A DNA stretch of 64,000 nt from assembly GCA_028284865.1 (NCBI GenBank), contig JANQQV010000017.1, positions 1 through 64,000 on the forward strand. Direction: 5' to 3'. Under the pieces are notes generated by a model. It did no database searches, had not been told where the DNA came from, and saw only the letters and a program-made list of their open reading frames with translations. The stretch is from Rhodothermales bacterium. GTDB lineage: Bacteria > Bacteroidota > Rhodothermia > Rhodothermales > UBA10348. The translations under genes and the position numbers were made by a program. Positions 25,965-34,431 of this stretch are shown piece after piece. How positions within the stretch are numbered: position 1 is the stretch's first letter; each line of letters opens with the position of its first letter.

Positions 25965-26588
25965 TTACTCGCTCGCCGCCGCAATGATGTCGAGAACGGC
26001 GCCCACTGTCTGGCGGCCCGCGTCAGCATCGTACCACTCAAACTTGCCCCGAACGAAGTCCTGACTGGACAGATCGGCCCCGTCCGTGTCTACCCATTCC
26101 TGCAAGGCTTCGGGTCGTTCGATGAACACGCCAACCGGTTCGAAACGGTCATTGAGGACCAGAATGGTCGGTGTGGCGGGACGACCGTCTTTCGTTCGAT
26201 GGGCCTCCATGATGGCCCTTCCAGCGGTGGAGTCCACAACGCGCATGTTCACATGCTCGCTGTACCCCACGAGGTGGGCGAGATAGGGAAGGGTCGAGAC
26301 CGAATCACTGCACCCGGCTACGGCCACGGCAAGTAGATGCCAGGTCCCTGTGATCGAATCGGCCTGTTCCGTCAGCTCAGCGTGGAGCGTGCCATCTCCG
26401 AAGTTGTTTACCCAACGATCTCGCCGACGCTCGGCCTCGTCCAGGAATTGGCCGAATTCGATTCCGGAGTGATAGAGCGAGTCCAGCCAAACGGGATCAG
26501 CTGTACGGTCCAGAACGGGCTCTTCTTGAGCTAACGCCGGGACAGCCGTGCACACCAGCAACGCGAGGAGCAGGAAGGTTCTGATCAT
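25965..26588 (-). CDS. Exported thioredoxin-fold protein with single active-site Cys
   Basis: 207 residues with a signal peptide ending ALAQ. A thioredoxin_9-like fold is suggested by LLAVAVAGCSDSVSTLPYLAHLV and TPTILVLNDRFEPVGVF. The usual CxxC is reduced to one Cys (AGCSDS), so it may act as a monothiol or non-redox protein. Its start and the DUF4197 stop overlap by one base (TGATG), which implies coupling. Confidence 0.78.
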   Translation of the reverse strand: MIRTFLLLALLVCTAVPALAQEEPVLDRTADPVWLDSLYHSGIEFGQFLDEAERRRDRWVNNFGDGTLHAELTEQADSITGTWHLLAVAVAGCSDSVSTLPYLAHLVGYSEHVNMRVVDSTAGRAIMEAHRTKDGRPATPTILVLNDRFEPVGVFIERPEALQEWVDTDGADLSSQDFVRGKFEWYDADAGRQTVGAVLDIIAAASE

Positions 26589-27328
26589 CAGTTATCTCGT
26601 CCGAAGACGCGCTGGAGGAGGGAGGTCGTACGTGCAATGGGATCTTCCCGGATACGCTGTTCTTCGTGGGCAAGCGTCGAAAACAGTCCATTCATGGTCT
26701 GAGCGACCACGTAACCCTGGATGTCGAAGTCGACCCGTCGAACCAACGGGATGGCATTGTAGCGGGTGACAAGGTCTTCGTACACACGCACAACACCCAG
26801 CTGCTGCATGACATCGTCGACAACTGGACTGAATCGCGCCGTCAATTCGGATTCAGTCCGATCGCGGAAATACATGGTCGCGGCGTCCTGAGGGCCATTC
26901 AGAATTCCGAAGGCATCCTGGATGGTCATCTGACGGATGGCACCGGCAAACACATCGAGGGCCTGTCCGGCGGCCTGTTCGGCCGCCGTGTTCATCTGGT
27001 CCTCGAAGCGATCCACCTGATCATCCAATCCAACCGACCGCAGTCGCGAGGCCATCGTTTCCAGGTTCTCGGGAATCGGGATCCGAAGCACGTCACTTGC
27101 ACCGAATCCACCTTCAGCGGACAGAGTCTCGACGGCCCTTCCCGTTCCGACATCCAGTGCCTCGCGCAATCCAGCAGCAACGGTCTCCTCGTCCAGCGGA
27201 GCCGCGGATTCAAGAAGGTCGCTGATGGCAGCCATGTCCACGGATGCACAGCTTGGCAAAAACAGCAAGGCGGGCATCATCATCAGGGCCAGGATCGGAA
27301 TCCAGAGTGTTCGCAGGAATCGGGGCAT
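26588..27328 (-). CDS. DUF4197 lipoprotein
   Basis: 246 residues. A signal with lipobox LPSC (Cys27) predicts a lipoprotein. The DUF4197 core is recognisable in AAGLREALDVGTGRAVETLS, IPIPENLETMASRLRSVGL, AFGILNGPQDAATMYFRDRT and FDIQGYVVAQTMNGLF. Function unknown, periplasmic. Upstream lies the YjbR/TfoX-like gene in the same orientation. Confidence 0.9.
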   Translation of the reverse strand: MPRFLRTLWIPILALMMMPALLFLPSCASVDMAAISDLLESAAPLDEETVAAGLREALDVGTGRAVETLSAEGGFGASDVLRIPIPENLETMASRLRSVGLDDQVDRFEDQMNTAAEQAAGQALDVFAGAIRQMTIQDAFGILNGPQDAATMYFRDRTESELTARFSPVVDDVMQQLGVVRVYEDLVTRYNAIPLVRRVDFDIQGYVVAQTMNGLFSTLAHEEQRIREDPIARTTSLLQRVFGRDN

Positions 27329-27342
27329 GTTGTTGGCTCAGT

Positions 27343-27642
27343 TCAGGAAACGAATTCCCGGGCTTCTTCGAGGAGACGCGCCCACAGTTCGCGGTCTTGC
27401 CCAGATACCTGCACCCACTCCCGGAATTTCCGTCCATTTGGTGCGAATGCTATCCCACTCTCGGAAGCAATCATTGCCTCCACTCTGTGAGCGGGAAGCT
27501 TTACGATCATGTTTCCCGACTCCGGGTGAACGGACGCAAAGAATGCGCCGTTCACCCGGAGACAGGGATAGCCCATCATGGTGGATCGTTCGACCCCTTC
27601 GGTTGCCAGCAACGGTTCTGCGACAGACCAGAAAAACTCCAT
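27343..27642 (-). CDS. TfoX/YjbR-like small protein
   Basis: 99 residues from the ATG at 27642, which lies one base after the stop of the upstream membrane protein (TAACATG); the extended frame to 27675 would overlap that gene and is rejected. STMMGYPCLRVNGAFFASVHP and NMIVKLPAHRVEAMIAS fit the TfoX-N/YjbR-type fold, with a tail EWVQVSG and a final helix ending EAREFV. DNA binding is reported for some relatives, but not assured here. Confidence 0.75.
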   Translation of the reverse strand: MEFFWSVAEPLLATEGVERSTMMGYPCLRVNGAFFASVHPESGNMIVKLPAHRVEAMIASESGIAFAPNGRKFREWVQVSGQDRELWARLLEEAREFVS

Positions 27643-27643
27643 G

Positions 27644-28033
27644 TTAGCTGGATTTGGGGCGAGACAGCCCACCACCGTACATGGTGGCTGGTACGATGAA
27701 GAGGATGAACAGGATATGCCACCAAGTCGGCAGCAAGTTCCAGGCCGAGGCCTGAACGATGATTCCCGTGACCAGGTTGACGGCGGCCAGGGCTTTCACC
27801 GCGGTTCCGGCGTGCGCCACGCCGACGCGAGCTGCTGCGAAGCCGGCAAGAATCGAAACAGGTATGCTCGCAATCAGATACACGACAAGCGTAGTGGTGT
27901 CTGAAAGCGGCTCACCCAGGACGAATGTCCCGGAAAAGATGGAAGACAGAGCCAGGCCAACCAGATTCCATACGATTCCGTACAGAAGCCAACCGGTCAG
28001 GACCGCAAGTATGATGCGAACGTTCTTGTTCAT
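27644..28033 (-). CDS. Hypothetical membrane protein, four helices
   Basis: 129 residues from the ATG at 28033; an extension to 28333 would cross the divergent hydrolase gene and is rejected. Hydrophobic segments at about 6-34, 46-65, 77-95 and 100-118. No family recognised. Co-directional and practically contiguous with the YjbR-like gene. Confidence 0.75.
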   Translation of the reverse strand: MNKNVRIILAVLTGWLLYGIVWNLVGLALSSIFSGTFVLGEPLSDTTTLVVYLIASIPVSILAGFAAARVGVAHAGTAVKALAAVNLVTGIIVQASAWNLLPTWWHILFILFIVPATMYGGGLSRPKSS

Positions 28034-28205
28034 GGCGGGGGGCGGTTTTATTCGTGATGGGGAAATATGCGGGATGCACGCGGGCTCTGCAAGCGATGCT
28101 TGAGCAGCACGTGGGACCCCAATCCTCGTTTGCCCGGTTGAAAAAGCGCACAATGACCTGGCGCGCAGGAAACTCGAATCGGGTCTACACCGAATCGGTT
28201 GGCAG

Positions 28206-29621
28206 ATGATAAATGGGAAATCCACATATGACGGAGGCTTGAAGTGCGTGTCGCACGGACTGGCGCTGCTCCTGTGGGTTCTCGCGAGCCTGACTTCACA
28301 TGCCCAGGTGGCCAACGATCCAGCCGTTGCCAATGAGTTGGACCGGATTCTGCAGGAGGGGCTTCAAGCCGAAGGTCACATTGGGCTGGTCTCGGCCGTT
28401 GCCTTTCCTGATGGATCCATATGGCAGGGCGCGGCAGGGTGGAGCAATCCGGATGCGCAAGAGCCGATCAGGACCGACCACCGCCTCGCTTTTGCCAGCA
28501 TCACGAAGACCTTCGTTGCTGCGGTTGTGCTCCAATTGGTCGAAGAGGGTGTCCTTTCCTTGGACGATACGGTTGGTCAGCACGCCGGTCCGTTCGTTTT
28601 CGTCAACTCCGGGATTACGATTCGGCAGCTGCTGGGTCATACGTCTGGTGTGTACAACTACACGAACCATCCCGACAGAGTACCGACCATTCGGGCCGAC
28701 TTGACGCGGGAGTGGACCCCGGAAGAAGTGCTGAGCAGCTTCCTGAAGTCCCCGTATTTCTTTGCGGGGACCGGCGGGTCGTATTCCAATTCCAACTTCC
28801 TGATTCTGCACACCATCATCGAGGCGGCCACGGGCAACTCCCTGGGCGACGAGATCCGTTCGCGCCTCATCCAGCCATTCGAATTGACGGGTACCACGTT
28901 TGGCGGGGACGAACCGGCCAACGGAGAAATCGCCACGACCTGGTCGGATATCAACGGCAACGGTCAACTGGACAATTTCAATGAGCTCTACATCGCCCGC
29001 TCGCACCTTTCGGCGCGAGCGGCTCCCGGTTCGATGTTCTCTACCGTATCGGACATCGTTCGCTGGGCTCAGGTATTGTTTGATCCTTCCATGTTCTCCA
29101 CCGAGATCCGTCAGCAGATGCTGGACTGGCACGCGCTGGACGGCGTGAATGACACCTGGACCGGGTTCGGTTTGAGCGTGCAGCAATTCAACTTTTCCGG
29201 CGTTGAAATGTGGGGGCACTCAGGATGGGTGAACGGCTCGCGCTCCATCATGGCGTATGCGCCCGACTACGGATTCAGTTTTACGGTTGTCGACAATGAT
29301 GCGAGAACGAATCACTACGGCATCGCAGCTGAGTTGGCAGCGTACCTGTCGACACTTGATCTGACTTCCACGGACGTCGAATCCCAACTGTCTTCCAGAG
29401 TCGAGCTTGACGTCTTTCCGAATCCCGTGTTTCGCGGCAGTCGGGTGACGATCCCTGGAGCTGAAGGGAGCGACGTTGTGATGGTCGACATCCTCGGGAG
29501 GATGATGCAACCCCGCCTCATGGGAGTCCAGCTTGATATCAGCGGGATGGCACCCGGAACGTATTTCGTGCGGGTCCAGCAGGGTGATCAGGTGGCCACG
29601 AAGGCGCTGATCATCCAGTAG
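28206..29621 (+). CDS. Exported serine hydrolase (beta-lactamase class C fold) with T9SS sorting domain
   Basis: 471 residues from the ATG at 28206; TTG 28239 or GTG 28248 (behind GGAGG) would put the signal peptide (ending SHAQ) nearer the start. The hydrolase has SxxK in SITKTF (Ser98), YSN in SYSNSNF and HSG in HSGWVNG, the three motifs of class C beta-lactamase/DD-peptidase fold enzymes. The C-terminus (about 395-471) is a T9SS type-A sorting domain: DVFPNPV, DILGRMMQP, APGTYFVRV. It is probably an esterase or peptidase on the cell surface or outside. Convergent with alkD, 5 bp away. Confidence 0.9.
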   Translation: MINGKSTYDGGLKCVSHGLALLLWVLASLTSHAQVANDPAVANELDRILQEGLQAEGHIGLVSAVAFPDGSIWQGAAGWSNPDAQEPIRTDHRLAFASITKTFVAAVVLQLVEEGVLSLDDTVGQHAGPFVFVNSGITIRQLLGHTSGVYNYTNHPDRVPTIRADLTREWTPEEVLSSFLKSPYFFAGTGGSYSNSNFLILHTIIEAATGNSLGDEIRSRLIQPFELTGTTFGGDEPANGEIATTWSDINGNGQLDNFNELYIARSHLSARAAPGSMFSTVSDIVRWAQVLFDPSMFSTEIRQQMLDWHALDGVNDTWTGFGLSVQQFNFSGVEMWGHSGWVNGSRSIMAYAPDYGFSFTVVDNDARTNHYGIAAELAAYLSTLDLTSTDVESQLSSRVELDVFPNPVFRGSRVTIPGAEGSDVVMVDILGRMMQPRLMGVQLDISGMAPGTYFVRVQQGDQVATKALIIQ

Positions 29622-29626
29622 CGTCC

Positions 29627-30355
29627 TCAGCGATTCCCTTTCAGGTAATCCTGTCGCAGTGGCTCGGGAAACTTTTCGATGGCATATCGAAGCATCGTGC
29701 GCGGCATGTTCTCGTAGTGCCGATCCAGGAAGGCGACCTCCAGGTCGAATGCTCGCTTGCCCACCTCGCGCAGGGTCCAACCAACCGCTTTGTGAATCAG
29801 GTCATGCTCGTCGTGAACGAGGGTCTCTGCCATGCGCATGCTGGGCTCGAATCGTTCTTCCTTGAAGAATGCAAAGGTGGAAATGATGGCGATTCGACGT
29901 TCCCAGAGCATCTCGGAGACGGCAAGCTTGTCCAGGATGCCTTCGTGTTCAGGATTCGCAATCAGCCAAGGTCCGAGGATCTTGTGCGCGGAAGAATCGA
30001 CCAGATCCCAGTTGTTGATCCGATGCGTCATCGTCAAATAGGAGCGGACGATCGCTTCCTGTTCGGGCGGATCTGCCTTCGGAAAGCGATATGTCCACAT
30101 GACCAAGCCGCACAGCCGCTCTTCATGCCACGGCGATTCGAGGAGCTCAGGAACAGCATCCCACGGCACGTTTCTCGCTCGCTTGGCCACCTTGCGAGTG
30201 TTGGGCACCTTCACGCCGAGAAACTGATCGCCCTCGCCATACTCACCGGGTCCGGCTTTGAAGAACCATGCGGCCGTTTCAGCTGCATCTGGACGGGCGT
30301 ACTCCCTCAACGCACGCTGGATGTCCTCAACGGAGTGTAGCAGATCAGAGCTCAT
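29627..30355 (-). CDS. DNA alkylation repair protein, AlkD family
   Basis: 242 residues of a HEAT-like all-alpha protein. AlkD features include EYGEGDQFLGVKVPNTRKVAKR at the N-terminus, WHEERLCGLVMW, NNWDLVDSSAHKILGPWL with its conserved Trp and Asp, WERRIAIIS and LIHKAVGWTLREVGKR. AlkD excises cationic alkylated bases such as N3- and N7-alkylpurines. The start overlaps the stop of the ACT-domain gene by 11 bp. Confidence 0.92.
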   Translation of the reverse strand: MSSDLLHSVEDIQRALREYARPDAAETAAWFFKAGPGEYGEGDQFLGVKVPNTRKVAKRARNVPWDAVPELLESPWHEERLCGLVMWTYRFPKADPPEQEAIVRSYLTMTHRINNWDLVDSSAHKILGPWLIANPEHEGILDKLAVSEMLWERRIAIISTFAFFKEERFEPSMRMAETLVHDEHDLIHKAVGWTLREVGKRAFDLEVAFLDRHYENMPRTMLRYAIEKFPEPLRQDYLKGNR

Positions 30356-30731
30356 AGCCTTCCGACGCGAGGACTTTCATGGCTCGATCGACATCACTGT
30401 TCTTGACCAGGATGTAGTCGGTGTCGAACGTCGATATGGCAAAGATGCTGATCCGTTCGCGCGCCAGGGTATCCGATATACGGGCGATGATGCCGACCAT
30501 CGTGAAATCCAGCGGACCGACCACCTTGAAGCATGCCCAGTCGGCTTCGGTCTTCTCGCTCTGGACGAAAATATCGTTGTGACAAACCACGGACAGTTCG
30601 TCTTCCGTGCGGGCCACAAACCAGGTCTCCGATTCAAGGACGGCCTGTGGGATGGGCGATTCACGCGAAAAGCGGTGAACAGCGAACGAATCGGCCAGCA
30701 GGCGCAGGGTCAGGTTCGGCGAAGTACTCAT
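30345..30731 (-). CDS. ACT domain protein (CASTOR/ThrR-like)
   Basis: 128 residues from the ATG at 30731; the frame continues one codon upstream to a TTG. The second half holds an ACT fold: ADWACFKVVGPLDFTMVGIIARISDTLARERISIFAISTFDTDYILVKN across about 64-113, typical of small stand-alone ACT proteins that sense amino acids. The ligand is unknown. Co-transcribed with alkD. Confidence 0.85.
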   Translation of the reverse strand: MSTSPNLTLRLLADSFAVHRFSRESPIPQAVLESETWFVARTEDELSVVCHNDIFVQSEKTEADWACFKVVGPLDFTMVGIIARISDTLARERISIFAISTFDTDYILVKNSDVDRAMKVLASEGYEL

Positions 30732-30752
30732 CAAGCGGGTCGGATGAAATCG

Positions 30753-31820
30753 TCAAGGGATGATCCGTCCCTTCCACTCGATTTGGCCACGGGATCGATT
30801 CCAGATGGAGTCGAGCGCGAGAAAGACGGTCATCACGTAGGATACGGGAGCCAGCAGACTGATGGAAAACGGCTGCCGTGTAATCCGATCGGCGATGATT
30901 TTCAGTGCGAACAATGAAATGATCAGGATGGGCGCAAGCACAGGGGCCACCAGGAAGACCATGACGTAGCCGATCAGAACCGCGATGGAAGCGATCGTGG
31001 AAGCTCCCAGAATGTCCGCCGTGTTCTTCCGGAACCCCCTCCAGGCTTCGCCGAAGCTGGGATACATGTGTACGGTCAGGTCGTCGGTGACATCGTCGAG
31101 GATGGGAGTCAATCCTTTCTTGTGCAGATAGCGACCGATACGGACATCTTCGAGGACTTCGCCACGCACGTGTTGATGAGGCTGAAGTGTTCGGTATTCA
31201 TCGCTCGTGATCATCCAGCACTGCCCATTGACTCCGGACATGACCGATGCAGGAACGTATCTCCCCAGCCACCACGGAATGCAGCCCACGATCAAGGCTC
31301 CAACCATGGTAACCACGACGCGACCCTGACCCTGAAGGAGGGTCATTCCAGTCAGCATGGTCGATTCGGGTCGGGCGGCAAAGCGCTCGCACATGTGGCG
31401 AAGCGCCGCAGGATGCTGGAATTCGGTATCCGCGTCAATGAACAACATGACATCGGCCTTCGCATGCTTGGATAGCTGATAGCAGCCGTTTGTCTTCCCG
31501 ACCCATCCATCCGGCAACTCACCACCGCGGATTCCGCGGATGCGATCATCAGACATCTCCTGGATGATCTCCCAGGTGCGATCCGTGGATTGATCATCGT
31601 AGACGATCAATTCGGCGTCCGGATGATCTTGCCTCTTGAAGGACTGCAGCAGCCGGGGCAGGTTGTTTTCCTCATCTCGTGCCGGTACCAGGACGGACAC
31701 CGAGGGCAGCGCACGATTTGATCGTGCGCGGCGCCGAAGAGAAAACGTGGCCAGGTTGAGGAGGATGTTGGTGAGCATCACCCCGTGCAATCCCAGCAGG
31801 ATCCAGACCAGGATGTCCAT
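30753..31820 (-). CDS. Family 2 glycosyltransferase, CruC-like membrane enzyme
   Basis: 355 residues. One N-terminal helix precedes a GT-A domain: VLVPARDEENNLPRLLQS, DDQSTDRTW, the metal-binding DADTEF and the EDVRIGRYL motif; three helices follow near the C-terminus. This topology matches membrane GT2 enzymes such as CrtQ and the chlorobactene glucosyltransferase CruC. Stop/start overlap with the acyltransferase upstream is one base. Together with that acyltransferase it resembles the CruC-CruD pair that makes glucosyl-fatty-acid esters of carotenoids; this role is inference. Confidence 0.85.
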   Translation of the reverse strand: MDILVWILLGLHGVMLTNILLNLATFSLRRRARSNRALPSVSVLVPARDEENNLPRLLQSFKRQDHPDAELIVYDDQSTDRTWEIIQEMSDDRIRGIRGGELPDGWVGKTNGCYQLSKHAKADVMLFIDADTEFQHPAALRHMCERFAARPESTMLTGMTLLQGQGRVVVTMVGALIVGCIPWWLGRYVPASVMSGVNGQCWMITSDEYRTLQPHQHVRGEVLEDVRIGRYLHKKGLTPILDDVTDDLTVHMYPSFGEAWRGFRKNTADILGASTIASIAVLIGYVMVFLVAPVLAPILIISLFALKIIADRITRQPFSISLLAPVSYVMTVFLALDSIWNRSRGQIEWKGRIIP

Positions 31821-32476
31821 CAGAAGAGCTTCTCGCCCGGCCAGTGTTCAAGGGCCGTTTCTCCGTGAGAGCGCAGCCACGCTCGGAGAGAGGAGACCGT
31901 CTCCACGAAAGCATCTTCAGCGTCCTGGAGCCCGACAGCATCACCCACGCGGATGAACAGGGAGGGCTTGGAGTGATGCAGAGCTTCGAAAGAGAGTGCC
32001 ACGGGAATGAACCTGGTCGGCAGGTGGGGGTGAGCGAAGCGACGAAAACCGGTCCGGATAGTCCGGGGGTCTGCGTCTACCGTTTCGATCCGTCCCTGGG
32101 GAAACAGCGCCACGCAGTCACCTGCAGAAAGCTCCGTTTTCACCATGCGGATCAAGGCCTTCCCTGATTCCAGTGATCCGGGAGTAATCCCGAAAGCACC
32201 AGCCTTCCTGAAGACCGGGTATCGCTTCAGTTGCCGATTCAGCATGATGGTTACCAGACGCGCGTCTGGGGCATCCCTGCGCTGTAAATGCCTTACCACG
32301 AATCCATCCAACGAGCTGACATGCTGAGCAAGCAATACGTGGACGGAATCCGGGGACCAATCCAGGTGGCCATCGACAAAAACTCCATGGGTTCGCCTGG
32401 TGACGTGCATGCGCATATACACATCAAACCAGCGCATGTGGCTCCGACTGAAAACGACCTGGTTGTCGTTGCTCAT
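31820..32476 (-). CDS. PlsC-type acyltransferase (CruD-like)
   Basis: 218 residues. HVSSLD provides the HX4D catalytic motif; GAFGITPGS and FPQGRI correspond to the later substrate motifs of lysophospholipid acyltransferases. The GT2 gene follows with a one-base stop/start overlap, implying close coupling. Either lysophosphatidate acylation or acylation of a glycosylated carotenoid (as CruD) could be its job; the neighbour favours the second. DUF2141 starts 4 bp before the stop region of this operon. Confidence 0.82.
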   Translation of the reverse strand: MSNDNQVVFSRSHMRWFDVYMRMHVTRRTHGVFVDGHLDWSPDSVHVLLAQHVSSLDGFVVRHLQRRDAPDARLVTIMLNRQLKRYPVFRKAGAFGITPGSLESGKALIRMVKTELSAGDCVALFPQGRIETVDADPRTIRTGFRRFAHPHLPTRFIPVALSFEALHHSKPSLFIRVGDAVGLQDAEDAFVETVSSLRAWLRSHGETALEHWPGEKLF

Positions 32477-32480
32477 CGAG

Positions 32481-32918
32481 TCAGTCCAGCCGAATGAACA
32501 ACTGCACCGGTTCTTCGCTCACTTCGAACGTGGCATCATTCCACTTCGGAGGTCCCATCCGCACTCGTGCATCCCGCGAAAATCCGAATGGCTCCTTGAA
32601 CCAACCGACCAGATTGCGGTCCAGCTTCCCGTTCCGGTTTTCATCCAGGTACACGGCGGCGCCGTAGACACCTGTCGGGAGACCGGTGAAGATCACCGTG
32701 GTCAGCGAGTCGGTGGCCACGGCCAGTCCGCCTACGATGGGCTCTTCATCCAGCCAGTTGGAACGGTCGGTGTACAGCCCTACGCGAACCTCGGCATCGT
32801 CCGCCAACGGGTGCGCGACCTGAATGCGCAACTCCGTTTCTTGCGCAGCCACAGCCTGCGTGCTCACTGCGAGCACGACGACCAGCAGGGCTGTTTGCAG
32901 AAATCGAAGCGTCATCAT
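32481..32918 (-). CDS. DUF2141 secreted protein
   Basis: 145 residues with a signal peptide (to VAAQ). The DUF2141 core is clear: VRVGLYTDRSNWLDEEP, LPTGVYGAAVYLDENRNGKLDRN and GWFKEPFGFSRDAR. Function unknown. In Bacteroidota the family often accompanies carotenoid or lipid genes, as far as I know. It ends 4 bp before the acyltransferase gene starts, in the same orientation. Confidence 0.9.
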   Translation of the reverse strand: MMTLRFLQTALLVVVLAVSTQAVAAQETELRIQVAHPLADDAEVRVGLYTDRSNWLDEEPIVGGLAVATDSLTTVIFTGLPTGVYGAAVYLDENRNGKLDRNLVGWFKEPFGFSRDARVRMGPPKWNDATFEVSEEPVQLFIRLD

Positions 32919-32931
32919 TCAGTATTCGTTT

Positions 32932-33282
32932 TCAGGTCCGGATGCGCCGGGCAATCCGCTCAGCTTCCTCCCGGTTTTCTTCCTCCGGGTCGGGAAGCAG
33001 GATTTCAGGCTCGGGTTCGGGCAGAGCCGGAGTTGATTCTGCGGCGGTGACTTGATCCCAATCCGCACTGGTCACGATGGCTTCCAGATTCTGGATGCGT
33101 TTGACGAGGGACTCGTTCTGTGCCTCCAGCTTCTTGGAAAGCTCAGCGAAAGAGGCCTCAAGGGATTCTGCAGATGCACCCAGCGTGGCCTGCTCTTTCT
33201 TGAATTTGAGCCACTCCGACCAGGCTCCGGCCAGGATGGCGGCCAAGGGAATGAGAATCCATGAAAACGGCAGGAAGTCCAT
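32932..33282 (-). CDS. Single-span membrane protein with coiled coil (PspB-like layout)
   Basis: 116 residues: a membrane helix near 7-20, a coiled coil (about 36-68, SLEASFAELSKKLEAQ and KRIQNLEAIV) and an acidic Glu/Pro-rich tail (PEPEPEILLPDPEEENREE). The layout of short membrane helix plus coiled coil recalls PspB, but the match is general. Its start is 13 bp from the DUF2141 end region; likely part of that unit. Confidence 0.7.
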   Translation of the reverse strand: MDFLPFSWILIPLAAILAGAWSEWLKFKKEQATLGASAESLEASFAELSKKLEAQNESLVKRIQNLEAIVTSADWDQVTAAESTPALPEPEPEILLPDPEEENREEAERIARRIRT

Positions 33283-33432
33283 TGTAGGGAGGGATTGGGG
33301 CTCGTGAAGGCGGGTAGATCAAGCATTTAGTACACGAAATGGCAATCAGGGTTGCGAACGTTGACCTCGCGCGTGTCGGAACGAGGCGCTACATTCGGAA
33401 GGCACGACCGCAATCACCTTCTCTGTTGGACC

Positions 33433-34023
33433 ATGCACCGAATTCGTTTCTCGTGGGCGCTGATCGCTCTGCTGATTGTTATGCCGATCACGCCGTCATT
33501 TGGACTTGAATTGCAGCCGCGGGATGTCCTGGACGCCGATTTGAGCGCGTCCGACGACAAGATCGTTTTCCTGGTCCGGCACGGTGAGAAGTGCACAGAG
33601 CCGGCATCCGATCCGGGCCTGACCGAACTGGGCAAGGAGCGGGCGCAGGCGCTTGTCCGGGTGCTGCAAGATGTGGACGTGGATGCCATCTACTCGACCC
33701 CATTGCACCGAACACGCGATACGGCCAAACCGCTGGCGGAAGCTCATGGCCTGGAGATCATTGAGACCCCGATCAAATCCGGATTCCTGGAGGATCTGGC
33801 AGACGCCATCCGGGCGTCAGATGCTTCCCGCATCGTGGTCTCAGGTCACAGCAATACCACGCCTCGTGTCGCGAATCTGCTTGCTGGAACGGAATTCCCG
33901 GACTTGGACGAAAGTGAATACGATCGGCTGTTTGTCGTTCACCTGGCTGCTGATGGGTCGGCCCAGGTATCGATTCTCCGTTTCGGGCCCGAGTCCGGCC
34001 CTCCGGAGTCACCCTGTGGATGA
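33433..34023 (+). CDS. Exported histidine phosphatase family protein
   Basis: 196 residues from the ATG at 33433, which opens a signal peptide (MHRIRFSWALIALLIVMP); the longer frame to 33352 is rejected. VFLVRHGEK (Arg49, His50) holds the phosphate-binding nucleophile, DAIYSTPLHRTRDTA the second Arg, and VVSGHSNTTP the C-terminal His. The family covers phosphatases and phosphoglycerate-mutase relatives; the periplasmic substrate is unknown. 15 bp overlap with the convergent gene at 34009. Confidence 0.9.
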   Translation: MHRIRFSWALIALLIVMPITPSFGLELQPRDVLDADLSASDDKIVFLVRHGEKCTEPASDPGLTELGKERAQALVRVLQDVDVDAIYSTPLHRTRDTAKPLAEAHGLEIIETPIKSGFLEDLADAIRASDASRIVVSGHSNTTPRVANLLAGTEFPDLDESEYDRLFVVHLAADGSAQVSILRFGPESGPPESPCG

Positions 34024-34395
34024 GTCTTCCGTTTTGGTGCGCTCGCTGAGCCGTGCCTGTTTTTGAAGCGCAAGCACCTCGAGCATCAACCGCTCGGTCT
34101 CACTACGCTTGTTGCGCCAGATCCGAAGTCGCAGGTCGTTCGGGTGCTTGCCCGGGACGAGGTCCAGCAATTCGTGCTTCTTGGGCGTGATGATGAGCCG
34201 ATCCTTGAATGGGCGCTTCTGAAGCCGGATGTCGCTGATAGCCGTGGCTTCGATCTTGATCACGTCCCGATCTTCATCAATCAAGCCCAGCAGCTTGTTG
34301 CTGATCTGAATCACCAGGAACTCGTCCTCGATCCAGGCCAGGCCTTCAAATTCCCGAAGACCGACATCTGGAAGAGTGAAAGGGATGCGACTCAT
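34009..34395 (-). CDS. Hypothetical protein, possible bacterial PH-like domain
   Basis: 128 residues, no signal peptide. Alternating hydrophobic strands (FLVIQISNKLLGLIDE, IKIEATAISDIRLQK, DRLIITPKKHELLDLVP) followed by a C-terminal amphipathic helix (SETERLMLEVLALQKQAR) suggest a small beta-barrel closed by a helix, as in bacterial PH domains. This is fold-level inference only; I do not recognise a family. Confidence 0.65.
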   Translation of the reverse strand: MSRIPFTLPDVGLREFEGLAWIEDEFLVIQISNKLLGLIDEDRDVIKIEATAISDIRLQKRPFKDRLIITPKKHELLDLVPGKHPNDLRLRIWRNKRSETERLMLEVLALQKQARLSERTKTEDSSTG

Positions 34396-34431
34396 GGTTC
34401 GTGCGAGATAGCGGGTGTTCGCTGGAAGGAC

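Noticed and set aside
28296-29219. 307-residue minus-strand frame
   Set aside because: Antisense shadow of the serine hydrolase gene, with no recognisable domain.
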